A stretch of 64,000 nucleotides of DNA from Gymnopus androsaceus JB14 (Eukaryota > Basidiomycota > Agaricomycetes > Agaricales > Omphalotaceae). Numbering within the stretch: the first letter of the stretch is position 1; every line of letters begins with the position of its first letter. Of this stretch, positions 34,955-46,782 are shown piece by piece. The stretch lies in the NCBI GenBank assembly GCA_009733575.1, contig ML769556.1:1-64000 (forward strand). Reading direction: 5' to 3'. The notes below the pieces were generated by a model. The model saw only the letters and a program-made list of their open reading frames with translations. It was not told the origin of the DNA and made no database searches. The position numbers were made by a program, and so were the translations under genes.

Positions 34955-36515
34955 CAGAGCGGAGGGGTGAGTAGGCTGAGCCAAAGCCTGGGAAGGGCAT
35001 ACCGCTGCAATTGCAGAAGGTGCTTCCATGCTGTCTGCTGAAGTGGAGGAACCACAATGGTTCCCGACGGGAGCTGGAGGACATGTCTGCTGGGCGGAAG
35101 TGGTTCGCTATGCTGGATTGTATTCTGGCAGCACAAGAAAACATCCACTCAGAAGCATTCTCTCAAATACGAATAGACCTTGCAAAAATGAAACCCGGAA
35201 CCTTTCATGACGATGACAAAGATGACAAAGATAATGAGACCAACAAGGAAGGACATGCCCTTCACAATGATAACGAAGCTCTAGATGTTCTAGATATTGT
35301 AGACAGTTACGTCAATGATGAACTTGACCAGGAACAAAAGGACCTCCTCAATTATTTCAATCTTACGCTTCGGCAGACGGAGATTTGGGATAAGTGTACC
35401 ATGTTTGTTGCTTCATAAGTTGCTAGTTTTTATTTTCTAACTGAGCATCGTTTCAGGTCAGCAGAGAGACTTCTATCATTGAGCGAATCACAAACAATGT
35501 TGCTGCTGGTCGTGCACCCAAATCTTTACACGGTGCTTTCCCTTCTTGGAGCGATGGCAGACTTTATGCTCCCATGACCAGCTTATCTCCTCTTAATCAC
35601 CCACTCGCTGCATACTTTGCCCTCATCGAAGGTTTCATATATCCACTGAAGCAAAGCTTTGCTTACTATCGGGACACAACCAAAGATGGATTACGAGCAA
35701 AAGAAAAGCTACTCGCAAAGGGAAAACACGCTGTACCAGTAATCTCGCAAAGTTTGAAAGTCATCATGTCCATCCACAAACGCATAGTTGCGTGGAACCG
35801 TGATTTGACGTCATCTTTGTCATTGTCATGAAAGGTTCCGGGTTTCATTTTCGCAAGGTCTATTCGTATTTGAGTGAATGCTTCTGAGTGGATGTTTTCT
35901 TGTGCTGCCAGAATACAATCCAGCATAGCGAACCACTTCCGCCAGCAGACATGTCCTCCAGCTCCTGTCGGGCAACATCATGGTTCCTCCACTTCAGCAG
36001 ACAGTGTGCGACAATCTGCCAAGCTTTGTATTCCGTAGAAGAAGTGGAAGCAGAGTTCTTAGTTGGGTCATGAGCAACCAATATCGCCTGGATGGCTTGA
36101 AATTCGCACTCATCCCCTGGGTGAATTGCCTGGATACGCTGCCACATCTCAGCCCACTCTGCATCCAAAGCATCACCGCGATGAAGCAATTTGAGTCCTT
36201 CAAAAGCTTTATCAAGATCTATTGTATTATGCCAAAATTTGTACAATATACACCCACCCCCTGATTGGTCTTTCATCGGGCGCGGGGAGGGCAATAGCCA
36301 CTTCTGAAGCTGGGCAACAAGCAATTATAACATTCTGAATGGATTCGGCTTCTTTGACATCGTTGGTCTCGGTTTCCATAATACGTTTGAACAACTCAGC
36401 CCACTCTACATCGTATGAATCATTGCAATTAAGCATCTCTAGCTCCTTGGAAGCTGGACCAGTCTCCAGGTCGTCTTTCTGATACTTTTGCAATAGATCC
36501 CATCCCTTGATCACT
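34955..36515. pseudogene. Inverted duplication of an unrecognised coding fragment
   Basis: A ~200-bp block at about 35030-35220 (+) recurs inverted at about 35820-36010 (-). Both encode LEDMSAG and ILAAQENIHSEAF, then IRIDLAKMKPGTFHD. Between them, plus-strand pieces read KEGHALHNDNEALDVLDIVD and LSPLNHPLAAYFALIEGF. To the right, minus pieces read LDAEWAEMWQRIQAIHPGDE (36200-36070) and YDVEWAELFKRIME (36420-36370), two diverged versions of one motif. I do not recognise the family. Frames are broken, so it is probably non-functional. Confidence 0.5.
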
Positions 36516-37433
36516 CATTCAAGTTCCAAGGGCAGAAGAACTTGAATGTTGGATGCCAGATATGCTTCTACCGCGGGAGGTATTGCGGGAGCACTGGATT
36601 GCGCGGGAGACGGTAAAGACGTGCGAGGGGGTTCAGAACTAGGTCCAGCAAATGCAGGAGATGATGTACGAGGTGGGGTGATGCGGATGAGGGACGAATG
36701 AGCTGTGGGTCAATGGTAGATGGAGGTTCTTTGTTGAGTAAATCGTCTATGGTGAGTCAGGAGAGGGCATTTGTGACGTAGACTGGTGGGGGATGGAGAA
36801 CGTGTGAAGGAATGTCGGATTGGCATTGCTGAACAGCTGCTGCCTTCTCTTCCAGCCATCTGTTAGCTATAGCCTGGACAGGGTCTATGTAATGGGCTGA
36901 GCGAAGCGAGACACTTTGTGCTGTTTGACATTTCTGCTCGCCAATTCTCCAATTCATATAATTAGGTTTCCCCATCCAAATAACCACCATAATCCACTTC
37001 TTCATTGTCTGCTTCGTCGGCCTCAGATGCAATGAAACTTTTGAGCTAGAAAACAGTGGAAATGTAAGTTAGAAATGGTTATGTATGAGATGGACATACC
37101 AGGCGGTCTTTGGGATCGGCCATGGGCGCAATTGAGCAGCACAGCACAGCCTAGGAGAGCAGAGCAGTCAGCCAGCATACTGCGAGGGCGGGATGTAGAA
37201 AAAATCGGGATGTGTAGGTTTCCCAAGGCCCTTTGAGCAGAGGAGCATAGTCTCTCTCCGCATTTTTCATTTATTTAGTATTCTGTACGTTAATTTTTCT
37301 GGCCTTAAGCCTTTCTTACAGCATACAAATGCTTTTAATTTATATAAAACTACTATTATATACTACGAACGAGCTGGAGGCGGACTTACCGTAGCTGGCG
37401 CGCAGCGGACTTGAGCGTAGGAAGTAAGTGGCA
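36516..37433. other. No gene confidently seen
   Basis: Only short open stretches occur on the minus strand (for example 37032-36757), without family features. Confidence 0.4.
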
Positions 37434-37565
37434 AAATGATTAGTAATCATTGCACTGCTCGAGTTACTTGGAGCGATTTTTTTTTCGTGACTCACCATGT
37501 CATAGATTGAGTGAGTCACCGAATGCTCCAAGTAACTCGAGCAGTGCAATGATTACTAATCATTT
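37434..37565. mobile_element. 132-bp hairpin MITE
   Basis: AAATGATTAGTAATCATTGC at the left pairs with the complementary right end; each arm is about 42 bp and perfectly matched through CTCGAGTTACTTGGAGC. Inner GTGACTCAC / GTGAGTCAC extend the stem. No clear target duplication. Confidence 0.75.
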
Positions 37566-37703
37566 CGCTTTTCTTTCCTGAACTCCCATCGTCGTTGCCG
37601 CGCCTCCCTCTGCAGCAGCGCTGACCGCGCCCTCATCGCCTGACGTTCGCTTCTCAATAATCCAATCCTTTCTTATCCTCCAAGCGTGTTTTCCCTGTCG
37701 ATA

Positions 37704-38242
37704 ATGGCACCTGCTCTTCCGATGGTGTTGGTGGAGAAAGAGTTCGTCGCCTACAAGTCGATCCCGGTCTATTTGCGATATAATCCAGACTGGGCCCCAC
37801 TGGTAGATCATTACAGTAAGTTCTCTGCCTTCCCGTTGTAGTACTCACTGACTCTTCTAGTCGATGTTCCTTGCTGGTTGCCTCATTGCTTCGCAAAGTA
37901 TAAATATAAGTATCAAATCGGTGCGTTTTGTATTCCTTAACCTTCGAATTGAGCTGACGGTGCTTTTTAATATAGAGCAAATTGTTGGAGAACGGGTCAA
38001 AACTGGTACCACGGTGCACTACGCTTGTCCGAATCTCAACATAATCATACTAACGGATTTTCATCTAGCAATTTCTCATTCGAGTAAGTTGATTTGTCGA
38101 AAGCAATTGAAGGCAGTCTCTAAGAATTTCCTCAGTACAAGGACCGAGATACGAGCAAGGTTTACTTAACGTACGTTCTTTCGCGCTATCTACTGCCGAT
38201 GACATCCTAAGAACGGCTATTTTAGGTGGGCATCTGTCTTGA
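37704..38242 (+). CDS. Small four-exon gene model, function unknown
   Basis: ATG at 37704. Exons 37704-37815, 37861-37920, 37976-38083 and 38136-38242, with introns of 45, 55 and 52 bp, all GT-AG and in phase, give 128 residues. Features: VYLRYNPDWAPLVDHYIDV, PCWLPHCF, a Lys/Tyr-rich KYKYKYQ, and VKTGTTVHYACP. No signal peptide or membrane segment is evident. I do not recognise the family. The last exon can also be read in another frame (YKDRDTSKVYLTYVLSRYLL), so the 3' part of the model is uncertain. Intron size and spacing fit the rest of the window. Confidence 0.45.
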
Positions 38243-38913
38243 TGCTGGGTGGCTGTGAAAACCGAATCCATGAATTTCGCAGCTACCTCAGACTTGATTC
38301 ACCGGTCTCCGCCCGTAGACTTTTGAACGTCTGAGTCAAGCTCAATAACGCTCCTTTCATCGCTTCCACTTTATGATCTATCTACTGTATATCTTGCTTT
38401 TTCGCTATTGTATCTCCTTTGCTTTGCTTTGCTGTACCTCTGAACCTTGTTGTTTTATCATACTGTAGTTAGTCAATTAGTAGTGTAGCCAAGTAGCTCA
38501 CTATCCCCATCTAATATGTCTTCTGGCGTGTCAAATCAAAACATGTATATAGATGAAAAAAATTGAGTGAATTGAACCAAAAAAGGAAGGTCAAAGCTGA
38601 CATAGCGAAGCTCTTTGTAGGAAAACAATAGGGGGTACATTGGTGGACCGCATGGAAACCTAACGAGGCCGCTCTCCAAGGTGCCATTGGTCCGCAACGA
38701 CCTTAAACTACGAATGGGAGACAATGAGTTTCCGTAAATGGGCCGCATGAGCTGTTATCACGATTGCTCGTGGATAATACTCTTTTGTGCATCAAGCTAG
38801 GTAAGCCCTGACTGTAGCGTTTGTTCAGTATATACTCACGCATTTCTCAGTTTTTATTCCCGCCTTAACCTGCTCACTCATTCACTACCAACCTTGCAAA
38901 ACAAATCTTATCC
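38243..38913. other. Intergenic, nothing recognised
   Basis: Contains short TGCTTTGCTTTGC and similar simple sequence, and no gene. Confidence 0.4.
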
Positions 38914-41220
38914 ATGGTGAATACTCGCTACATGCAGCAAATATCCAATGCGAATAAAGCCAAAACCCGCGGAGGAAAAGCTAGAGCTAAAGCTGATCCT
39001 CCTGATGTTGGTAATGGAATCCGTTGTGATTCCGGTTGTTCGCGGTGTCAAAAATACGTCCTCAGGACGCTATCGATGTTCCGCCTGCTGCGCCAACGTC
39101 GACTTTGGTAAACGACGACATTCGGAGAGAGGGCTTGGGCTCTTCTCAAACGATACTTCGAAGACGACAAGGAGGTGCCCGCGGGTAAAGTCGATGAATT
39201 CCTCAACAAGATCGACAATTCCATCGAGGCGCAGTTGCGTCCGGTTTTTGGGAGAATCATGGGTCTGGAACCTGGAGAACCGGAGACACAGAGGGCTCTT
39301 GGTGATGAAATCGACGCAGCAATCGCAGAGCTCCCCCCTGTCGACGCTCCCCAGGTTAAAAAGGCTGCGAAAGGAAAGGCACGCGGTAAGATCGACTCTT
39401 AATAAGTTGTGAAATAATATTTACATTTCGCAAAGGCAAAGGACGCAAAACGACCTTTAAGCCCTCTTTTCACCAAGAGGATTCCGCTTCACGCCCTCCG
39501 TCCAACGTTCCGTCAAATCTAGCCCCTCACGCGCAATCTTTCTTTCCTCCTGAATCGCCTCCCCGTACTCCTACCAAGCCAGACACTCCCGAAGCTGATC
39601 CTCCTAGCATCAGGACGGGAATTTGGGACGCAGAGCTACGCCAGGAGATGTCTATGGCCTCCGCTATGGACGCTGGCACAGCGCAAGCTGTTGATGAAAG
39701 GATGTCGGAATACCTCGAGGCGCTGGAGACATCGACGGTGTCCCAGGAGACTAGGAAAGCGCTTACCCTAGAAACGAAGAAAGCGTTTCTATCTCGGTTC
39801 GCTGCAATCACTCGGGAGGAGGTGGTTCCTGACACACCGGAAAGCCTTGTACGTTTGTTCAAGGATTTGTCGCTACCTTTGGGTGGCAAAGAACCATCCC
39901 CCAGTCCCATCCGTCAGCCATATCGAACCGGCGGGCTTGCATCTTCGAGCGTTCCACCTTCCTCTCCGTGCCCATCCGCAGGATACAAAGTCGCATCAGG
40001 TTGGAGTACATTGGGGGACGTGGAGGAGGAGGAGGAGGAAGACGAAGAGCATCAGGAGGAGGAGGAAGACGAAGAGCAGGAGGAGGAGGAGGAGACGAAG
40101 AGCAGGAGGAGGAGGAGATGAAGAGCTGGATGAGCTGGAGCAGGAGCAGGAGCAGGAGGAAGATGAAGAGCAGGATGAGCAGGAGCAGGAGCAGGTAGAA
40201 CTTGAAGCCGACCATCTCCATCGTTGAGTGGACGAGTCTCGTGAGGGACTGAACGAAACGCATCCCACTCCATCTCGACCACCTACTCTCCCCGACAAAC
40301 CCAACCAGGAGATGGATAGGATCGCGAAAGCGAGAATGGCACGACAAAACAAGCTCTTGGAGCTTGCCGGCAAGAAAGTACCTGCACCTCTTCCCTCCCA
40401 AAAATCTCGGGCTTCTGCGACGGCGCCTACTGGGTCGAGGAAAGCAGCTAATCCCCGAGAGAAATCACCTCGTCCTGCACCTCCCGCTAACGGGAATCCT
40501 CGAGATAAATCACGCAGTAAGACGACCAAAGTTGTTGCCGTTCCAACTACTCGACCTCCGCAGAACGCCCGTGCTCTTCCAAAGAAGAAAGTGCCTGCCC
40601 CTGTTGTAACTAACTCCAATAACAACGACAATGATGATGAAGAGGGGGAAGAGGGGGATTCGAAGAATAAGGGTGGACGTTTGTCAAGGTCGGCGATTGC
40701 TCAAGCACAAGGCATTCGTCAAAAGTATTATGACGACCTACAAGCCTTGGCGGACAAAGAAGGCAAGACATTCGCTGCAATTCTGTCAGCTGTAGGAGAT
40801 ACCTGTTAAGCCCGTGTGGCCCAGATCGATCGCGAATCAATCGTGGGAATCGATCGATGACCATTCCAGTCTACCAGGAAAAGTAACTAGTTAGATAGTC
40901 CAAAGTGTAACAATCCAGTAACTAATATGATCAAAATCCACAGGAAATCCAGGGGCCCCGCCTGGAATCCATACACCCCACCTGGATTCCATGCATGTCG
41001 CATGGAATCCATGCACTAGTAAAAATAGTAATGTATGGATTCCAGGCATGTTGCATGGAATCCATGCACTGGTAAAAATAGTAGTGTATGGATTCCAGGC
41101 ATGTTGCATGGATTCCATGCACTAGGAAAAAATAGTAGTGTATGGATTCCAGGCATGTTGCATGGAATCCATGCACTAGTAAAAATAGTAGTGTATGGAT
41201 TCCATGCACTAGTAAATATA

Positions 41221-41300
41221 CTCGCTATGACGTAAAGTAACTGGATTTTTTTGGCCGGCAAAACCGCTATAAAATTCCGGTTACTTTACGACATAGCGAG
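41221..41300. mobile_element. 80-bp hairpin mini-element flanked by TA
   Basis: Starts CTCGCTATGACGTAAAGTAA and ends TTACTTTACGACATAGCGAG, with TA on both sides. Copies I (about 13585) and III (about 52830) of the host element lack it and have a single TA, so the insertion and its duplication can be read directly. Confidence 0.85.
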
Positions 41301-41960
41301 TAGTAGTGCATGCGAAGTATAGTAATAGTCACGTGACACTGTCACACAGTACAAATTGAAATTTGTGAAATAGCGATTGATAGTTACAGTGATGACTTTC
41401 TCATCTACACCCAGCAACCTACCTCTGCTGATCCCATCAGCCTGCATGTGACACTGTCACACAAACTACAAATTACACTTTTGATTGCAATGAGGATGAA
41501 TTCCAGAAGGAGAGTTACAGTTAAGGTATACCATATATGTAGTGTGACACTGTCACATGTGTTACATGACCTTATTCGGACATGAGGTGCCATAATCAGT
41601 GGGAGGTGGAAAAACAATCCCTAAATATTTTCATGATTTTTTATCATTTTTCCGAGATTTATCAAGCTCCATTCCCGTTATTTGGCAGGAAAATACACCC
41701 CCAAAAGTGCTGGTGGGCGGGATAACAATGCCCAAATATTTTCACTATTTTCACGATTTTTCCAGAATTTATCAAGCTCAATTTCCAATGTTCTGCAGTA
41801 AAATGAGCACCCATATGTGCCCATATACACTGGCGGGGAACAATAATGCCGAAATATTTTGATAATCTTTGATGATTTTTGAAGGATTTATCAAGCCTGA
41901 TTCCCAACATTTTTTGGATAAATAAGCGCCCATAAGCACCGGGAGGGTGGGCATAAGGTC

Positions 41961-42772
41961 ATACTAGTAAGGAAGCTAATGGTTGTACTGGTACTAATAA
42001 GTCGTACTAGTAACTAACCTAATGGTGGTACTAGTACTGATAACTCGGACTAGTAACTAATCTAATGGTGGTACTAGTAAATAACTCGGACTAGTAACTA
42101 ATCTAATGGTTGAACTAGTACTAATAAGTTGTACTAGTAATGAATCTAATACTTATAATGGTACTAATAACTCGAACTAGTAACTAACCTAATGGTGGTA
42201 CTAGTACGAATAACTCGGACTAGTAACTAATCTAATGGTTGTACTAGTACTAATAACTCGGACTAGTAACTAGACTAATGGTTGAACTAGTACTAATAAG
42301 TTGTACTAGTAATGAATCTAATGCTTATAATGGTACTAATAACTCGAACTAGTAACTAACCTAATGGTGGTACTAGTATGAATAACTCGGACTAGTAACT
42401 AATCTAATGGTTGTACTAGTACCAATAAGTCATACTAGTAACTACCTAATGGTTGTACTAGTACAAATAACTCGGACTAGTAACTAATCTAATGGTGGTA
42501 CTAGTACTAATAAGTTGTACTAGTAACGAATCTAATGCTTATAATGGTACTAATAACTCGAACTAGTAACTAACCTAATGGTGGTACTAGTACGAATAAC
42601 TCGTACTAGTAACAAATCTAATGGTTGTACTAGTACCAATAAGTCATACTAGTAACTAACCTAATGGTTGTACTAGTACTAATAACTCGAACTAGTAACT
42701 AACCTAATGGTGGTACTAGTACTGATAACTTGGACTAGTAACTAATCTAATGGTCGAACTAGTACTAATGTG
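41961..42772. repeat. ACTAGT-rich satellite array, ~44-bp unit
   Basis: About 18 units built from GTACTAGTACTAATAACTCG, GACTAGTAACTAATCTAATG and close variants, some arranged as higher-order pairs. Interior array of copy II. Confidence 0.9.
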
Positions 42773-43560
42773 ACATGCATGGAATCCATGCACTACTATT
42801 TTTACTAGTGCATGGAATCCATGCAACATGCCTGGAATCCATACACTACTATTTTTACTAGTGCATGGATTCCATGCAACATGCCTGGAATCCATACACT
42901 ACTATTTTTACCAGTGCATGGATTCCATGCAACATGCCTGGAATCCATACACTACTATTTTTACCAGTGCATGGATTCCATGCAACATGCCTGGAATCCA
43001 TACACTACTATTTTTACCAGTGCATGGATTCCATGCAACATGCCTGGAATCCATACACTACTATTTTTACCAGTGCATGGATTCCATGCAACATGCCTGG
43101 AATCCATATGCTACTATTTTTACTAGTGCATGGATTCCATGCAACATGCCTGGAATCCATACACTACTATTTTTACCAGTGCATGGATTCCATGCAACAT
43201 GCCTGGAATCCATACACTACTATTTTTACCAGTGCATGGATTCCATGCAACATGCCTGGAATCCATACACTACTATTTTCACCAGTGCATTGCATGGAAT
43301 CCATACACTACTATTTTTACTAGTGCATGGATTCCATGCGACATGCCTGGAATCCATACACTACTATTTTTTCTAGTGCATGGATTCCATGCAACATGCC
43401 TGGAATCCATACACCACTATTTTTACTAGTGCATGGAATCCATACACTACTATTTTTACTAGTGCATGGATTCCATGCAACATGCCTGGAATCCATACAC
43501 TACTATTTCCTAGGGCATGGAATCCATGCGACATGCATGGAATCCAGGCAGGGTGTATGG
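42773..43560. repeat. 53-bp satellite array, about 14 units
   Basis: Each unit has GCATGGATTCCATGCAACAT, GCCTGGAATCCATACACTAC and a TATTTTTACCAGT tail. All three forward frames are open across much of the array because 53 is not divisible by three and no frame of the unit holds a stop. The protein-like frames are therefore a by-product of the repeat. Confidence 0.9.
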
Positions 43561-45904
43561 ATTCCAGGCGGGGCCCCTGGATTTCCTGTGGATTTTGATC
43601 ATATTAGTTACTGGATTGTTACACTTTGGACTATCTAAGAAGATATAAATTGGGGCAGCCTGAAGTGCGATGACCTGGGTTGGACCTTTGAAGTAATGGG
43701 ACTTGGCGAAGCTATTAGCAACACCCTTAACACACTGTAATGTGTCCCAGAGGAAAGGAGTGGAAGAAGGACGGAGCGGAGCGAACGCACAGCCGCAAGT
43801 CGATCGCAAATTGATCGCAATGTTGATTGATTGATCGGCGGAGATTTCGGAAATAAGAATAGAGAAGATCAGCTAGGCTAAGTTGATTTTCGAACTAAAG
43901 TTACAATACATGGTATACTACTTAAATACTAGTCAGTTTGGATAAACGGATAAATGTAAAGAACAATAAGTAATATATATCTGGGAGTGTATTCAGTAAG
44001 TATAACAATAAAGTAATTCAGTAAGAAAGACAAAAGAATATAAGAGGCATAAAACAATAAGTATCGGAAAGTGTGTCCAAACATGATAGGGATGTTTCCA
44101 AAGGTAAAGGGCAGCTATCAGATCGATATGTCAATCGATCGATGGCGATTGATCGGAAATCGGCGGCAAGTGTCGAACATCGGCAGCGAGTGTCGGACGT
44201 CGGCAACGAGCGGTGATGATTGTATGAATAAATCAGTAGTCAATGTGTTGATACATTGATAAGTTGATTAATCAATGACAAGTGATCGGAAATTGATTGG
44301 CAAGTGTCGGAAGTGATCGGTGATGATGGCATGGATATAGATAGCATGGATATAACAATACTGTCTCGGATACCAGAGCGCTGAATCCTTGGAATGCATT
44401 CCAGGCGTATGCGATGCATCCCGACGGACTGGGAATGACAAAGGGCCAGGACAAGTCAACAGCCGATTTGAAGAAAAGGATTCAAGCAGCCTATCATAAG
44501 AAGTGCAACGGGGTGGACAATGTTGAAGAGGAATTCTCGGAGATTCTGGAGTGGTATTTGACTACAATTGCCAGCCAAACAGCTCAGAAACGTTTGGAGG
44601 GTCTTTCCGAGAAGCAGCTAGTTAAGATTGCGGGACCTTTCAACAATCGCGTAAGTTTCAATGTTCTCTTACTGCAGGCTCATTTAACTGATCAACGCAT
44701 TATCCGTTTATAGGGTTGCCAAGTCTGGGAGACTTATCAAGTCTCGTGTTTTGGGTAGATAGTTGATGGAGTTTCTGCGCGAGCAGTCGCTTTTGGATCA
44801 GATCCTTACTACCTTGGTATGAAGGAAGATAACCCATTGCAGATGAGGGATCAATGTGTTGACTATGGCACAATGATACACGCGCAGCTTATGCGCAAGA
44901 AGCAAGGCGCATTGCTTGATCCGCGCAAGCAGAAAATTATCAACAAGTACTTGGAGGATAAGACCAATAAGGTCACTTTACGCACTCCAGTTAAAGACAT
45001 ATGGATCCATGATTTACGTGAGTAGTCTTGTTCAGTTGTACTTGCTCCCCCTCACTGATGGTTTATATGGATTTCAGAGACGTTGTGCCCCAACAGCAAC
45101 ATTACACAGATGAAATGGGGGTCCGCCTTCGCGGATATGTGCTACCGGGAGAAAATCAAACTGGTCAACTATCCCCGGGGACTAAAAGCAATTGGTGCAC
45201 CTGGTGGTCTTCAAGCAGTCTCAGGGATCGAAAAAAATTATCTGAAGACAATCGTGGGTGATCGAGTTCAGTTTTGGCAACAGGAAGCTAGAGAGACGAG
45301 GCGGGAAGCAGTAGAGAATGAGGACAAGGGTATGGCACCTTTATATGATGACGACAGTGACAAGGGGAGTACGAGCAAATGTACGGTGTTGCTTGAAGAG
45401 GATCTCATTTGATTTGTCCCGTGGGATGAAAGTCAGTCAATTTGTTTAGGTTCTTGCTTGGTTAACAGTACTAATCTCGCTTCGTTGATTTAGATGAGAA
45501 AGCTCTAAGTGTGGCAGATAGAGCCAACTCTGGGATCGTTACGGAGCAGCCGAGGGGCAATGAAGAACCTCTGGTGCTGACAAAAGTCCTTTATTCTAAA
45601 AAGTATGTCGAATACGCGAGAGCAGAAGCACCAAGACAGTTGGTAGAGAGGATTCAGACAAGGAAGACAGTGACTCGCAATCGGATGCACCTCATGGAGT
45701 CTCGCAAGACAAAGGTGGGCAAGAGCATTGCAGTTTGTCGGGAGCGAGTGCAGGAGGGAGAGTCCTCAGACGAGGAAGACAGTGACTCGGAATTGGATGC
45801 GCCTCGTGAGTCTCGCAAGATGCAAGGTGGGCAGGAGCATTGCAGTTCGATTCGGGAGCGAGTGCAGGAGGAGAGAGGTCCGAGTTTCTGACACTTCTGT
45901 TGCT

Positions 45905-46345
45905 GCTGTGCGCCAGAAAAAGAAGACTGTAGCACCTCGATCAGAGACTGCAGGAGCACAATTCCGACTCAGCCCCTGTGGAGCCCACGAAGAAAGAAGA
46001 AGACTGTGGCGACCTCGATCGAGACGCGGAGCATCGATTCCGACTCAGCCCCTGCAGAGCCCGCGAAGAAGAAGAAGACTGTGGCACCTCGTCGAGACGC
46101 GGAGCACGATTCCGACTCAGTCCCTGCAGAGCCCTGCGAAAGAAGAAGAAGACTTTAGCACCTCGTCGAGACGCGGAGCACGATTCCGACTCAGTCCCTG
46201 CGGAGCCCGCAAGAAGAAGAAGAAGAAGACTGTGGCACCTCGTCGAGACGCGGAGCACGATTCCGACTCAGCCCCTGCAGAGCCCACGAAGAAGAAGAAG
46301 ACTGTGGGACCTCGTCGAGACGTGGAGGTCGACTCCGATTCAGTG
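45905..46345 (+). repeat. Coding minisatellite, ~66-bp unit, in the gene C-terminus
   Basis: About six units encode variants of VAPRRDAEHDSDSxPAEP followed by KKKK. The units alternate acidic DSDS and basic Lys runs. Small length differences shift the frame between units, so no single frame runs through the whole array. Confidence 0.75.
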
Positions 46346-46782
46346 CCTACTGCGGCTCCCGAAGAAGATTGCAGGGAAGGGGAGGGACGAGGTAGGTCTT
46401 GTGCGAAAGGCACATGTTGAGACGCAGGAGACGGATGAAAACGAGGAACAGCCAAGAAAGCGAGCACGGCTTAACAGGGAGCATGGGAAGAAGCATGGTA
46501 AGGAGAAGAACATTGCGGACCAAAGCGAGGTAGTGGGTGGGCAAGGAAGGAAACGGAAGCGTGATGAGGATGCCCCGAGAGTCATAGCACAACTCTCAAG
46601 ACCTATAGTGAAACTCCCAAAGCGTAAGAGTGGTGATTAATTACTTTTCGCATATTGTACCTTCGTCATTAGTTACATCTATCTATCTATCATGTATGCC
46701 CATGTACTCATGTATGCTATGCAGTTATAAGTGAAATGTATAAGTCTAAAGATTAAAGTGAATCTCCAAGTAGTGAAAAACT

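Larger units (their letters stand above)
40863..43667. mobile_element. Satellite-carrying TIR element, complete copy (copy II)
   Basis: 2805 bp flanked by identical CGATGACC (40855-40862 and 43668-43675). Ends: ATTCCAGTCTACC and GGCAGCCTGAAGTG, imperfectly inverted. Inside both ends lies a ~65-bp inverted block (GATAGTCCAAAGTGTAAC...ATCCACAGGAAATCC). Then, left to right: a short satellite (40975-41220), an 80-bp hairpin, a segment with TGTGACACTGTCACA palindromes, ~120-bp head repeats (41590-41960), an ACTAGT-rich ~44-bp array (41961-42772), and a 53-bp satellite (42773-43560). No transposase. The 8-bp duplication fits hAT or Zisupton/KDZ-type enzymes; the ends do not settle which. Confidence 0.88.
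38914..46640 (+). pseudogene. Large nuclear-type basidiomycete gene, decayed and interrupted
   Basis: Pieces in order: MVNTRYMQQISNANKAK (38914); RAWALLKRYFEDDKEVPAGK (39130-39400); an intron 39389-39437; a long Pro/Ser/Asp frame to 40110 ending in Glu-rich repeats; a frame change there, TGA at 40225-40227, then NQEMDRIAKARMARQNKLLE and GGRLSRSAIAQAQGI to GDT (40803). After a 3.5-kb interruption including satellite element copy II it resumes with ALNPWNAFQAYAMHPDG (44370), GSDPYYLGMKEDNPLQ (44790), an intron 45021-45077, KWGSAFADMCYREKIKLVNY and a repeat-rich, NLS-like C-terminus (PRKRARLNREHGKKHGKEK). TAG at 44757-44759 also breaks it. The RLS...R..Q.Y...L...GK, NPWNxFQ and W.F.D..Y...LVNYP segments recur in multi-copy basidiomycete proteins of unknown role. 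Confidence 0.6.

Noticed and set aside
39859..40631. Minus-strand ORFs rich in Ser, Leu and Cys
   Set aside because: They are the antisense of the Glu/Arg-rich repeats of the plus-strand gene.
42812..43638. Several overlapping ORFs of 72-182 codons
   Set aside because: They are three frames of one 53-bp satellite and have no start context, introns or family resemblance.
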